From Candidatus Chloroheliales bacterium (GTDB lineage Bacteria; Chloroflexota; Chloroflexia; QHBQ01), in the NCBI GenBank assembly GCA_003243865.1, contig QHBQ01000286.1, positions 1 through 7,703 of the forward strand: DNA of 7,703 nucleotides, given 5' to 3'. The notes below the pieces were generated by a model. It saw only the letters and a list, made by a program, of their open reading frames with translations, was not told the DNA's origin and made no database searches. This document shows, piece after piece, positions 1 through 5,952 of the stretch. Position numbers and translations under genes: made by a program. Within the stretch, counting starts at the first letter, position 1; each line of letters opens with the position of its first letter.

Positions 1-107
1 ATGCTCATGAACATCACCAGCGGATTGCGGCGCAGCAGCATCCCAGCCGCACCGATGGCGAACAGCAGCGCGGAGATCGTGAGGTAGAATTCAGTCGCGC
101 CAATCAC
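1..107 (-). CDS. nuoK: NADH-quinone oxidoreductase subunit K (NuoK), N-terminal part, cut by window edge
   Basis: Reading the minus strand from a GTG at 107 gives 35 residues (VIGATEFYLTISALLFAIGA followed by AGMLLRRNPLVMFMS) before the window ends. This is the typical NuoK start: the first membrane helix, then the R-R-N-P-L/I-V-x-x-x-M-S segment leading into helix 2. NuoK is a small three-helix membrane subunit of the proton-pumping arm of complex I, related to MnhC/MrpC antiporter subunits. The GTG overlaps the nuoJ TGA in the 4-base string GTGA, which indicates translational coupling and fixes the start. The two conserved membrane glutamates of NuoK would lie beyond the edge and cannot be checked. 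The identification is secure from the sequence pattern and from its position after nuoJ. Confidence 0.9.
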   Translation of the reverse strand, partial: MIGATEFYLTISALLFAIGAAGMLLRRNPLVMFMS

Positions 108-649
108 GGCTTGCCTCGCGGTAGACGGCCCTGCCTGATCTCATCCAGGGTGTTCGAGCCGTAGACCACCGCGCCGATCAGCGCGACCAGCAGCACGAAC
201 GAGGTGATCTCGAAAGGGAAGAGGAATTGCTGGAACAGGGCACGGCCAAAGCCCTCCACTGTACCATAGCTCGCACCGCCATTGGGAAGCGGCGCACCCA
301 AGTCGGTGATACTACCGAATAGCAGGAAGAGCAGCAGCGCCCCCAGGGCAACACTGATGACGATGCCGACAGTGCGCTGTGCGGTACGTGGGTCTTGCGC
401 GATATATTCACCGCTGGGGCTGAGCAGGGTAATAGCGAATAGAAACAGCACGATGATCGCGCCAGCGTAGATCAGCACCTGGGCGGCGGCAAGGAAGACG
501 GCGTTGAGCAACAGGAAGCAGACTGCTAGGCCCAGTAGGTTGACGATGAGGAACAGCACGGAGTGGACCGCGTTCGGGGCAATGACCACGCCGAGCGCCG
601 AGCCGACCACCACTGCCCCCAGGATGAAGAGCGTGCCTGCCTCGATCAC
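104..649 (-). CDS. nuoJ: NADH-quinone oxidoreductase subunit J (NuoJ)
   Basis: The 181-residue protein matches the usual NuoJ length and has five hydrophobic helices, at about residues 5-25, 29-50, 53-75, 93-113 and 147-165. The third helix carries the family motif QVLIYAGAIIVLFLF (57-71), which forms the pi-bulge helix in known complex I structures. The C-terminal helix is FEITSFVLLVALIGAVV (146-162). NuoJ is a membrane-arm subunit next to the quinone/proton-transfer module. The start is a GTG at 649 whose first base is also the last base of the nuoI stop (TAGTG). A strong Shine-Dalgarno AGGAGG lies within the 3' end of nuoI at about 660-665. The stop overlaps the nuoK start by 4 bp. These overlaps show one co-transcribed, coupled unit. 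Confidence 0.96.
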   Translation of the reverse strand: MIEAGTLFILGAVVVGSALGVVIAPNAVHSVLFLIVNLLGLAVCFLLLNAVFLAAAQVLIYAGAIIVLFLFAITLLSPSGEYIAQDPRTAQRTVGIVISVALGALLLFLLFGSITDLGAPLPNGGASYGTVEGFGRALFQQFLFPFEITSFVLLVALIGAVVYGSNTLDEIRQGRLPRGKP

Positions 650-1275
650 TACAGCTTACCCTCCTCTGCGTGGTGGGGGTAAGCAGTACGCTGGGCAGTA
701 GGGTTTACTGGCAGGTCGGCCTTGCCGACGGCAGCGGCGGTTGTCCATGCGCCGTCGAATTGCCCGCGACTGTCGGGCAGCGGCAGCATCGCGGCGGCAT
801 CGGCAGGGGCTGACTCGGTCCAGGCCGGGAGCGAGCCGCGCGTTGCGCTGCCGCGTGGCTCCAACAGCATCTCTTTGGTATAGACCATCGAAGAGCGGGC
901 GTAACTGACCAGTTCGGTCTCGCCCTCCAGCGTAACCGCGCCGGTGGGGCAGGCCTGTTCGCATAGCCCGCAGAAGATGCAGCGCAGCATATCAATCTCG
1001 TAGGTACTGGCGTAGCGCTCGCCGGGCGAGGTAGGGTTAGCGGGGTCGTTCTCCGCCGCCTCGAGGAAGATGGCGTTGGCCGGGCAGGCCGCCGAGCAGA
1101 GCAGACAGCCAATGCAACGCTCCAGTTCGTTCTCGTAGCGGTGCAGCACGTGGCGACCGCGGGTGCGTGGCGGGTGGGGCCGCTTCTGCTCCGGGTAGGA
1201 GATGGTATCCGCCTTGCGGAAGATGTGGCTGAGAGTGATGCCCAGCCCTTTTACCGTGTCGAACATTCTTGGCAT
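649..1275 (-). CDS. nuoI: NADH-quinone oxidoreductase subunit I (NuoI), 2x[4Fe-4S] ferredoxin subunit
   Basis: The 208-residue protein carries two classical CxxCxxCxxxCP clusters: C54-C57-C60-C64 (CIGCLLCSAACP) and C99-C102-C105-C109 (CIFCGLCEQACP). These bind clusters N6a and N6b, which pass electrons toward N2 and quinone in the peripheral arm of complex I. The stretch ahead of the first cluster (about 26-53) contains the PRTRGRHVL and RYENELERC motifs normal for NuoI/NQO9. The tail after about residue 140 is long, Ala/Pro-rich and poorly conserved. The start is an ATG at 1275, preceded by GAGGTG at good spacing. The next gene upstream in many nuo operons, nuoH, is absent here: an insertion sequence begins 41 bp upstream. 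If the operon promoter lay further upstream, nuoIJK expression is now separated from it or depends on the IS end (inference). Confidence 0.96.
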   Translation of the reverse strand: MPRMFDTVKGLGITLSHIFRKADTISYPEQKRPHPPRTRGRHVLHRYENELERCIGCLLCSAACPANAIFLEAAENDPANPTSPGERYASTYEIDMLRCIFCGLCEQACPTGAVTLEGETELVSYARSSMVYTKEMLLEPRGSATRGSLPAWTESAPADAAAMLPLPDSRGQFDGAWTTAAAVGKADLPVNPTAQRTAYPHHAEEGKL

Positions 1276-1303
1276 AGTTTCACCTCAACCCCAGCGATTA
1301 GCT

Positions 1304-1319
1304 CCTCCCCCACCAGGGG
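1304..1319. repeat. GC-rich imperfect palindrome abutting the IS
   Basis: CCTCCCCCACCAGGGG can form a short C/G stem (CCCC/GGGG around ACCA) and shares its left arm with the palindrome at 5958-5976. On the minus strand it is followed by GAGCTAATCGCTGGGGTTGAGG, which looks like the TGGGTGGGG tail of the other copy with about 10 extra bases. The left IS repeat begins at 1317, overlapping its last bases. Confidence 0.5.
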
Positions 1320-1336
1320 CTGACAAGGGTAACTTT
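1317..1336 (+). repeat. Left terminal inverted repeat of the IS
   Basis: GGGCTGACAAGGGTAACTTT pairs perfectly with the complement of 2643-2662. Similarity continues weakly inward (TT versus CT) for 2 more bases. It lies 84 bp upstream of the transposase start. Confidence 0.95.
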
Positions 1337-1407
1337 TTAGACCGCTGGTTCAAGTGGCGGCACACCAGTAGCTCTAAGTATGATGCAGTTATCACACTCT
1401 TCATGCT

Positions 1408-1413
1408 AGGAGG
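1408..1413 (+). promoter_or_regulatory. Ribosome binding site of the transposase
   Basis: AGGAGG lies 6 bases before the ATG at 1420. It is a full-strength Shine-Dalgarno sequence, which settles the transposase start. This is somewhat strong for a transposase, since these are often poorly translated. No convincing promoter was found in the 80 bp between the left repeat and this site. Confidence 0.8.
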
Positions 1414-1419
1414 CTACTG

Positions 1420-2640
1420 ATGTACCGCAAGCACCTTCCATATTACCAAATCGCGCTCACTTGCGCCACCAGCTTTGGGCTGCGCCTGAGCAAATGTGCC
1501 ACCCTCGCGCTGTGGGTCTACGGCTGCTTGCTGGCCGACAGTTGCAGCGAAAGCGCAGTGGTCGCTGCCCTGTGCCACTATGCCGACCCTAACGCGCTGC
1601 GCCAACGCTTGCGTAAGTGGCTCAAGCTCGACTGGCAGGTCAGCTACTTCTTCCCCAAGCTGCTCGCTTGGTTCATCGCTTGGGCTAAACCTGACCCTTT
1701 GGTGCTGGCCTTCGATGCCAGTCTGGTCGGGGAGCGCTACTGTCTGCTCTGTGTCAGCGTCATCTATCGGGCCACCGCTCTGCCCCTCGCCTGGCGAGTG
1801 CTGCCCGCCAACCTCAAGGGTGAGGACAAATGGACGCTCTGCTTTGGGCAGCTGTTTAAGGCGCTGGCTGCCGCGATACCCGCTGGTCTAGGCGTGCTGG
1901 TGCTGACCGACCGTGGGCTACACAGCCCCACCCTGTGGCGCATCATCACTGGCTATGGTTGGCATCCGCTCTTCCGCCAGCGCCACAACATCAACTTCCG
2001 GCCCGCTGGTGCTAACCGCCAGCCGGCCAGGCAATTGGTCAGCAAGCCGGGCCAGGTCTGGGTCGGGCGCGGCGTCGCCTTCGGCAGCGGGCATAATCAG
2101 GCCCGTGAACTCAAGGCTACCCTGATGGTCATCTGGCTGCCCGAGCAAAGCGAAGCCTGGTTGTTGCTGACCGACTTTGCCCCCCAAGTGGTGCGTGGCA
2201 GTTGGTATGCGCTACGCATGAACATTGAGCAAGGCTTTCGTGAGCTAAAGAGCATGGGCTGGCAGTGGCAGCACAGTCGGCGCACCCAGATGGCGCGGGT
2301 GGAGCGCCATCTACTGGTGGTGGCGGTGGCCCAGTTGTACACCTTGGCGCTGGGTACGCGTCAAGAGGATGAGCCCTGGCGCGTGCTGGTCTGCCGCCCT
2401 CGCGATGCCTTTGGCGGTGGGGCAGTGGGCGCAACCCCGGTGCGGCGGGTTGCCGCCCCGCCCGCAGTGACGAGTGGCGGACGGCGCACCCGCAGCGTGT
2501 TCAAGCAAGGGCGCTGGCTGTTCCATGTGCTGCTGGAGCAGGGGCAGTGGCTGAGTGAGTGGTGGCTGCACCCTGAACCGCTGCCCGACTACCCTAGTGA
2601 ACTGGTTGTTTACGTGCATCCGATTCAATCGGATGAGTAG
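1420..2640 (+). CDS. IS4-family DDE transposase
   Basis: A 406-residue transposase that cuts and rejoins the IS ends by DDE chemistry. Visible catalytic elements: first Asp D99 in VLAFDASLVG, second Asp D164 in VLVLTDRGLHSP, and the YREK signature Y-(2)-R-(3)-E-(6)-K as Y263, R266, E270 and K277 in YALRMNIEQGFRELK, with E270 as the catalytic Glu. This spacing is diagnostic of IS4-family transposases. The N-terminal 90 residues are Cys- and Trp-rich and probably form the end-binding domain. The C-terminal third (about 320-406) is Gly/Arg-rich, then Trp-rich (GRWLFHVLLEQGQWLSEWW). The reading frame is uninterrupted and all catalytic residues are present, so the enzyme looks functional. Translation starts at the ATG behind a strong RBS. 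It is transcribed away from nuoI. Assignment to an IS4 subgroup would need a database comparison. Confidence 0.93.
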   Translation: MYRKHLPYYQIALTCATSFGLRLSKCATLALWVYGCLLADSCSESAVVAALCHYADPNALRQRLRKWLKLDWQVSYFFPKLLAWFIAWAKPDPLVLAFDASLVGERYCLLCVSVIYRATALPLAWRVLPANLKGEDKWTLCFGQLFKALAAAIPAGLGVLVLTDRGLHSPTLWRIITGYGWHPLFRQRHNINFRPAGANRQPARQLVSKPGQVWVGRGVAFGSGHNQARELKATLMVIWLPEQSEAWLLLTDFAPQVVRGSWYALRMNIEQGFRELKSMGWQWQHSRRTQMARVERHLLVVAVAQLYTLALGTRQEDEPWRVLVCRPRDAFGGGAVGATPVRRVAAPPAVTSGGRRTRSVFKQGRWLFHVLLEQGQWLSEWWLHPEPLPDYPSELVVYVHPIQSDE

Positions 2641-2642
2641 AG

Positions 2643-2662
2643 AAAGTTACCCTTGTCAGCCC
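2643..2662 (-). repeat. Right terminal inverted repeat of the IS
   Basis: AAAGTTACCCTTGTCAGCCC is the exact complement of the left repeat at 1317-1336. It begins 2 bp after the transposase stop codon. Confidence 0.95.
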
Positions 2663-2827
2663 GCTGGGGGCTTAGATTAGCGGCGCTTCAGGTGGCCGAC
2701 TTAGATTAAAGCAAGATTAGAAGGTGAGGCTAGCGGATAACTTTGTAACGCTGCCTGTGTAATTTCTTCAGAACTGCAGTTGCCGCCAACAAACAAACAG
2801 CTATACCAAATTCGTGGGGAGAGGAAA

Positions 2828-2851
2828 GGCGTCTCGCCGGTCGGTGACGCC
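2828..2851 (+). other. Hairpin just upstream of the surface-protein start
   Basis: GGCGTC (2828-2833) pairs with GACGCC (2846-2851) around a 12-base loop. The only Shine-Dalgarno-like string near the ATG at 2861, GGTGA (2843-2847), falls in the loop and 3' arm, so folding could mask it. No known riboswitch class was recognised. The rest of the 198 bp between the IS and this gene (2663-2860) shows no clear promoter, only two copies of CTTAGATTA (2671-2679 and 2700-2708) of uncertain meaning. Confidence 0.35.
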
Positions 2852-2860
2852 GATACCAGA

Positions 2861-4843
2861 ATGATTAAACCTAAGCGCTTTGTCCGAGCCTTGCTCGGCC
2901 TGTTTTCGGTTATTGTAGTAGTTCAATCAGCGTCTGGCCCCGCTACGGCGTCATCCCCTAACATGACATCGCCCCCTAACGGCGTCACTTACTGCGACGA
3001 CATCCACGCTGAGTACCCAGGGATGGTCAAGGTTGGCAGCATCTACTATACTTACTACAGCGGATTCAGCTGCGCCTGGCAGATCTACTATGCCACCAGC
3101 ACCGACGGCATCCACTTCAACAAGCAAGGGCAGATCAACATTAGCAACGACTGGTCAACCCAGCGGGCCTACCCGTTCGTAATCTATGAAGATGGGCGGT
3201 TCAAGATGTATTACGGTGGCGGCTATCCCTACCAGATTGGCTATGCCGAGAGTAGCGATGGAGTTAACTTCACTGCCCTGCCTCAGCCAGTGCTTGCCAA
3301 AGGTACCGATGGCGATTGGGATGCTGACCAGGTGCTGCGCCCCTCGATTGTCGAGACCACCAGCCTCAACCCCAGCCTGCGGCAGCAGCTAGACCTCGCC
3401 CCGACCGCCAGTCGGCTCTATATGATGTATTACAATGGCTTTGGCGCGAACGACTCGGCGGTCGGCCTGGCCTACAGCACCGACGGAACTACCTGGCAGC
3501 GCTATAGCGCGAACCCGATCGTGACCTCAACCACCGGCATCTATACCAGCTTCGATCTGGTGGCGAATGGGACCAGCTACCTCTACTATCACACCCAAAA
3601 CGCCATCTATCTCACCCTAAGCTCCGACGGGATCCACTTCACGCCCTACTCCAGCGACCCCATCCTCAGCCCCTCTGGGTCAGACAACTGGGATGCTGGG
3701 CTGGTCTACGGTATGTTCGTCCGCCAGGCCGACGATGGCAGCTACATGATGTACTACAACGGTATCCCTGCGCCTAACGCCGATTACGGGATGATTGGGA
3801 TTGCTTTTAGCCCCGACCTTATCCACTACACCCCCCGCGCCGACAATCCGACAATTACGGTAGGCAACACTCCGGCCAACTTTACCGCCGTAGCCTTGCC
3901 CGATGGTCAGATTAGCGCGAGCTGGCACGATGTCGTCACCGATGCTCAGTCCTACGCGTTGGATTATGGGGTAGCAAGCGGGGTGTACACTGCTTCGCTG
4001 GATGTAACTGGCATGGAGGAGATGAGCTTCACGCCACCCGAAAGTGGCAACTACTACCTTACGGTGATCGCCACCACCGATGGTCAGGCGGGCCATCCCG
4101 CCGCCGAGCGGATGGTGCAGGCGCGGGTGCCTTCCACCGCGACGCCCACGGTACCACCGACCGCGACGCCCACGACACCACCGACCGCGACCAGCACACC
4201 ATCGCCAACCGCGAGCTTGCCTGCGGCGACGAATACGCCCGCCCCGCCAGCGATAACGCCGACCGATTGCCCAAATCCGTTCATTGACATCACTGGCAGT
4301 ATCTTCTATACCGCCATCCATTACCTGGACTGCCGTGGCGCAGTTGATGGCACCGACGCTACCCACTACTCACCTGCTGGCACCAGCACCCGTGGACAGT
4401 TCGCCAAGGTTGTGGTACTCGGCTTTGGACTACCGTTCTATACCCCGCCCGACAACCCTGACTTCACCGATGTGCCGAGTAGTTACTTCGCGTACGTATA
4501 TATCGAGACCGGCTTCCACGCAGGCATCCTCGGCGGCTTCGACGCGGGCAGTTGCACCGCACACGGAGCAACCTACCCTTGCTACCTGCCGAATATCCCG
4601 ATCACTCGTGGGCAACTCACCAAGCTGGTGGTTGACGCCGCCCACTACCCGCCCTACACCCCAACCGGAGGCGGCCAGGACTTCACCGACGTGCCACCCA
4701 CCAACGTGTTCTACACCGCAATCGAGACCACCTACCACATGGGCGTGGTGTACGGCTATCCTGACAACACCTTCCGACCGAGCAACAACATCCGCCGCGA
4801 CGAAATGGCTGGGATTGTCTACAAAGCTATCAATACACCCTAG
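2861..4843 (+). CDS. Secreted SLH-domain protein with five-bladed glycosidase-like beta-propeller and FN3-like domain
   Basis: The 660-residue protein is read from the ATG at 2861, chosen because it places a signal peptide at the very N-terminus: basic MIKPKRFVR, hydrophobic ALLGLFSVIVVV, likely cleavage after ATA near residue 30. The frame stays open upstream to a TTG at 2780, but with no RBS and 27 uncharacteristic residues. Residues about 36-335 hold five blade signatures of the form S-x-D-[GL]-x-x-[FWY] (about 79, 131, 206, 254 and 317), with WDA motifs at about 153 and 277 and repeated MMYYNG or MYYGG strands. This fits the five-bladed propellers of the GH43/GH32/GH130 type. A FN3-like domain follows (about 337-423), then a Thr/Pro linker (424-468) and three SLH domains (about 470-525, 534-593 and 607-656) with TRGQ/RRDE motifs. 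Four Cys in the SLH part could form disulfides. Likely role: a surface-attached glycan-binding or glycan-cleaving protein. Catalytic acids were not securely identified, so enzyme activity is unproven. Confidence 0.88.
   Translation: MIKPKRFVRALLGLFSVIVVVQSASGPATASSPNMTSPPNGVTYCDDIHAEYPGMVKVGSIYYTYYSGFSCAWQIYYATSTDGIHFNKQGQINISNDWSTQRAYPFVIYEDGRFKMYYGGGYPYQIGYAESSDGVNFTALPQPVLAKGTDGDWDADQVLRPSIVETTSLNPSLRQQLDLAPTASRLYMMYYNGFGANDSAVGLAYSTDGTTWQRYSANPIVTSTTGIYTSFDLVANGTSYLYYHTQNAIYLTLSSDGIHFTPYSSDPILSPSGSDNWDAGLVYGMFVRQADDGSYMMYYNGIPAPNADYGMIGIAFSPDLIHYTPRADNPTITVGNTPANFTAVALPDGQISASWHDVVTDAQSYALDYGVASGVYTASLDVTGMEEMSFTPPESGNYYLTVIATTDGQAGHPAAERMVQARVPSTATPTVPPTATPTTPPTATSTPSPTASLPAATNTPAPPAITPTDCPNPFIDITGSIFYTAIHYLDCRGAVDGTDATHYSPAGTSTRGQFAKVVVLGFGLPFYTPPDNPDFTDVPSSYFAYVYIETGFHAGILGGFDAGSCTAHGATYPCYLPNIPITRGQLTKLVVDAAHYPPYTPTGGGQDFTDVPPTNVFYTAIETTYHMGVVYGYPDNTFRPSNNIRRDEMAGIVYKAINTP
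4136..4213 (+). repeat. 24-bp coding tandem repeat in the Thr/Pro linker
   Basis: Three 24-bp units start at 4136, 4160 and 4184, with a partial fourth at 4208. Each begins ACCGCGAC and encodes TATPTVPP, TATPTTPP and TATSTPSP. The unit is a whole number of codons, so copy-number changes would lengthen or shorten the linker without breaking the frame. Thr/Pro linkers of this type are often O-glycosylated (known for the class, not shown here). Confidence 0.85.
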
Positions 4844-5906
4844 TACAGCAGGGCGAGCTGCTGTTCGCCCCTACGGAAACGTGTCTGGAACGGACACAGC
4901 TGCGTAACTCCCATAAAAATGCGACCGGCAGCGGGCCGAAGTTCTCGGCGTAGCGGGCGGCGAACTCGGCGAGGCTGTAGCGGTGCGCCTGGGGGCCATG
5001 ATGCTCGATGGCGTAGACAGCGGCGAGGCTGCCCAGCCGCCCAGTCACCTCGATGGGATAATCGTTGACCAATCCCTTGACCACGCCCGCCAGGTAGGCG
5101 TCACCCCCGCCAGTCGGGTCCTGCACCTGGGTGGGGCGGGCAGGCGGGATGTTGACCCGTGTACCCTCGTGTAGCACGAAGGAGCCTTCCGCGCCGAGAG
5201 TGACGAACACGTATTTGGCGTACTGGGCGATGTCCTCTGGGCTGAGGCCGGTCTTGTTGCGGATCATCTCGTACTCATAATCGTTGCTGACCACTGCGTA
5301 CGCGCCACGCAGCCCGGCGGCCAACTCCTCGCCGCTCATGCGCACGATTTGCTGGGTGGGGGCGTAGAAGTAGGGGATGCCTAGCTCCTGGCACTCGTGA
5401 GTCGTCTGCAAAATGCCTTCCGGCGAACTGGGGCCGACGATGACCATGCCGATGCTGGCCGCATCTACGGCACCATCCTTCAACGATATGTCGGCGGTAC
5501 GATTCATCGCGCCGGGGTAGAAGCCGGTGATTTGATTGTCGCTCAGGTCGGTGGTGATGAAGCAGGAGGCGGTGAATTCGTCAGTGATAACTTTGGTCAG
5601 GCGGGTATCAACCCCGATCGCCTCCAGCCAGTTGCGGTAGCCCGCGAAGTCCTCGCCGACGGTGGCGAACAATTCGGGCCGTTCGCCGAGCAGGCCGAGG
5701 TTGTAGCTGATGTTGCTGGCAACCCCGCCGTATTGCTTCTTCAGTGACTCGACCAGGAAGCTCACGCTCAACATATGCACCTTGTCGGGCAGGATGTGGT
5801 CCTTAAAGTAGCCGGGGAAGACCATGATGTTGTCGTAGGCGACCGAGCCGGTGACGATGACCCGCTTGGATTTAAGATTGTAGATTGTAGATTGTAGATT
5901 GTTCAC
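4830..5906 (-). CDS. PfkB-family carbohydrate/nucleoside kinase, adenosine-kinase-like
   Basis: A 358-residue ribokinase-fold protein. The PfkB signature DPTGGGDAYLAG (263-274) contains the anion hole and catalytic base D269. The N-terminal substrate region has YGGVASNISYNLGLLG (59-74), with the GG...N pattern that binds the sugar. The segment TASCFITTDLSDNQITGFYPGAM (112-134) resembles adenosine/nucleoside kinases of the ribokinase group, so phosphorylation of adenosine or a related nucleoside is the best guess. A ribose-type sugar is the alternative. The start is a GTG at 5906 with AAGGA 5 bases upstream. Codons 2-12 consist of CAATCTA heptamers, and no other start codon precedes the fold, which begins at about residue 15. 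The conserved part ends near residue 327 (ENFGPLP). The last 31 residues (Arg/Ser/Cys-rich) read through intergenic hairpins and overlap the convergent SLH gene by 14 bp. They are probably not part of the original fold. It lies 46 bp after mtnA, likely in one transcript. Confidence 0.88.
   Translation of the reverse strand: MNNLQSTIYNLKSKRVIVTGSVAYDNIMVFPGYFKDHILPDKVHMLSVSFLVESLKKQYGGVASNISYNLGLLGERPELFATVGEDFAGYRNWLEAIGVDTRLTKVITDEFTASCFITTDLSDNQITGFYPGAMNRTADISLKDGAVDAASIGMVIVGPSSPEGILQTTHECQELGIPYFYAPTQQIVRMSGEELAAGLRGAYAVVSNDYEYEMIRNKTGLSPEDIAQYAKYVFVTLGAEGSFVLHEGTRVNIPPARPTQVQDPTGGGDAYLAGVVKGLVNDYPIEVTGRLGSLAAVYAIEHHGPQAHRYSLAEFAARYAENFGPLPVAFLWELRSCVRSRHVSVGANSSSPCCTRVY
4846..4897. other. 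Hairpin cluster between convergent genes
   Basis: Two mutually exclusive stems follow the SLH gene stop: CAGCAG/CTGCTG (4846-4851 with 4858-4863) and GGGCGA/TCGCCC (4851-4856 with 4865-4870). A further stem GTGTC/GACAC (4881-4885 with 4893-4897) has loop TGGAACG. No T-tract follows, so a classical terminator is not supported, though the stems could slow or end transcription from both sides. The first part resembles the short dispersed palindromes common in filamentous Chloroflexota genomes. This region also encodes the last residues of the kinase on the other strand. Confidence 0.5.
5874..5901 (-). repeat. Heptanucleotide tandem repeat (CAATCTA) at the kinase 5' end
   Basis: On the minus strand, three perfect CAATCTA copies and a fourth CAATCTT follow directly after GTGAA at the kinase start. 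They encode NLQSTIYNL. The unit is 7 bp, so gain or loss of one copy shifts the reading frame of the whole kinase. Short heptameric tandem repeats are known from cyanobacteria and other filamentous bacteria, usually outside genes. Confidence 0.9.
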
Positions 5907-5952
5907 TGCTTTCCTTTGCTGTTCCGGTAGAGGCGTGCGCCCGCTCTGGCCA

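Larger units (their letters stand above)
1317..2662. mobile_element. Complete IS4-family insertion sequence, 1346 bp
   Basis: The element is bounded by perfect 20-bp terminal inverted repeats (GGGCTGACAAGGGTAACTTT at the left end, its complement at the right) and contains one transposase gene filling almost all the space. The transposase stop lies 2 bp before the right repeat. The size, single ORF, repeat length and YREK-type transposase all fit the IS4 family. No exact direct repeat of 8-12 bp is found on the two flanks, although IS4 elements normally leave one. This suggests later rearrangement, an imprecise event or divergence of the duplication. The left flank is a GC-rich palindromic sequence (about 1303-1319) and the inserted element abuts it directly. 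The element looks intact and potentially active; activity is not shown. Confidence 0.93.

Noticed and set aside
1296..1302. GATTAGC on both sides of the IS (also 2675-2681) as target duplication
   Set aside because: The copies are 14 and 12 bases away from the IS ends instead of adjacent, so a 7-base match is likely chance.
1341..1407. Transposase promoter or outward promoter in the IS left end
   Set aside because: A TATGAT at 1379 has no -35 box at proper spacing, and the outward TTGAAC has no -10 box, so neither is supported.
2780..2860. TTG start extending the SLH protein by 27 residues
   Set aside because: No ribosome binding site before 2780, the extra residues are unlike a signal peptide, and the ATG at 2861 starts a clean signal peptide.
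4284..4907. 207-residue plus-strand open frame overlapping the SLH region
   Set aside because: It is the +1 shadow of the SLH coding sequence, rich in Ser/Thr/Pro/Arg with no recognisable motif, start signal or domain.
5874..5901. Heptamer array as a CRISPR array
   Set aside because: The copies are 7 bp and directly abutting with no spacers, so it is a simple tandem repeat.
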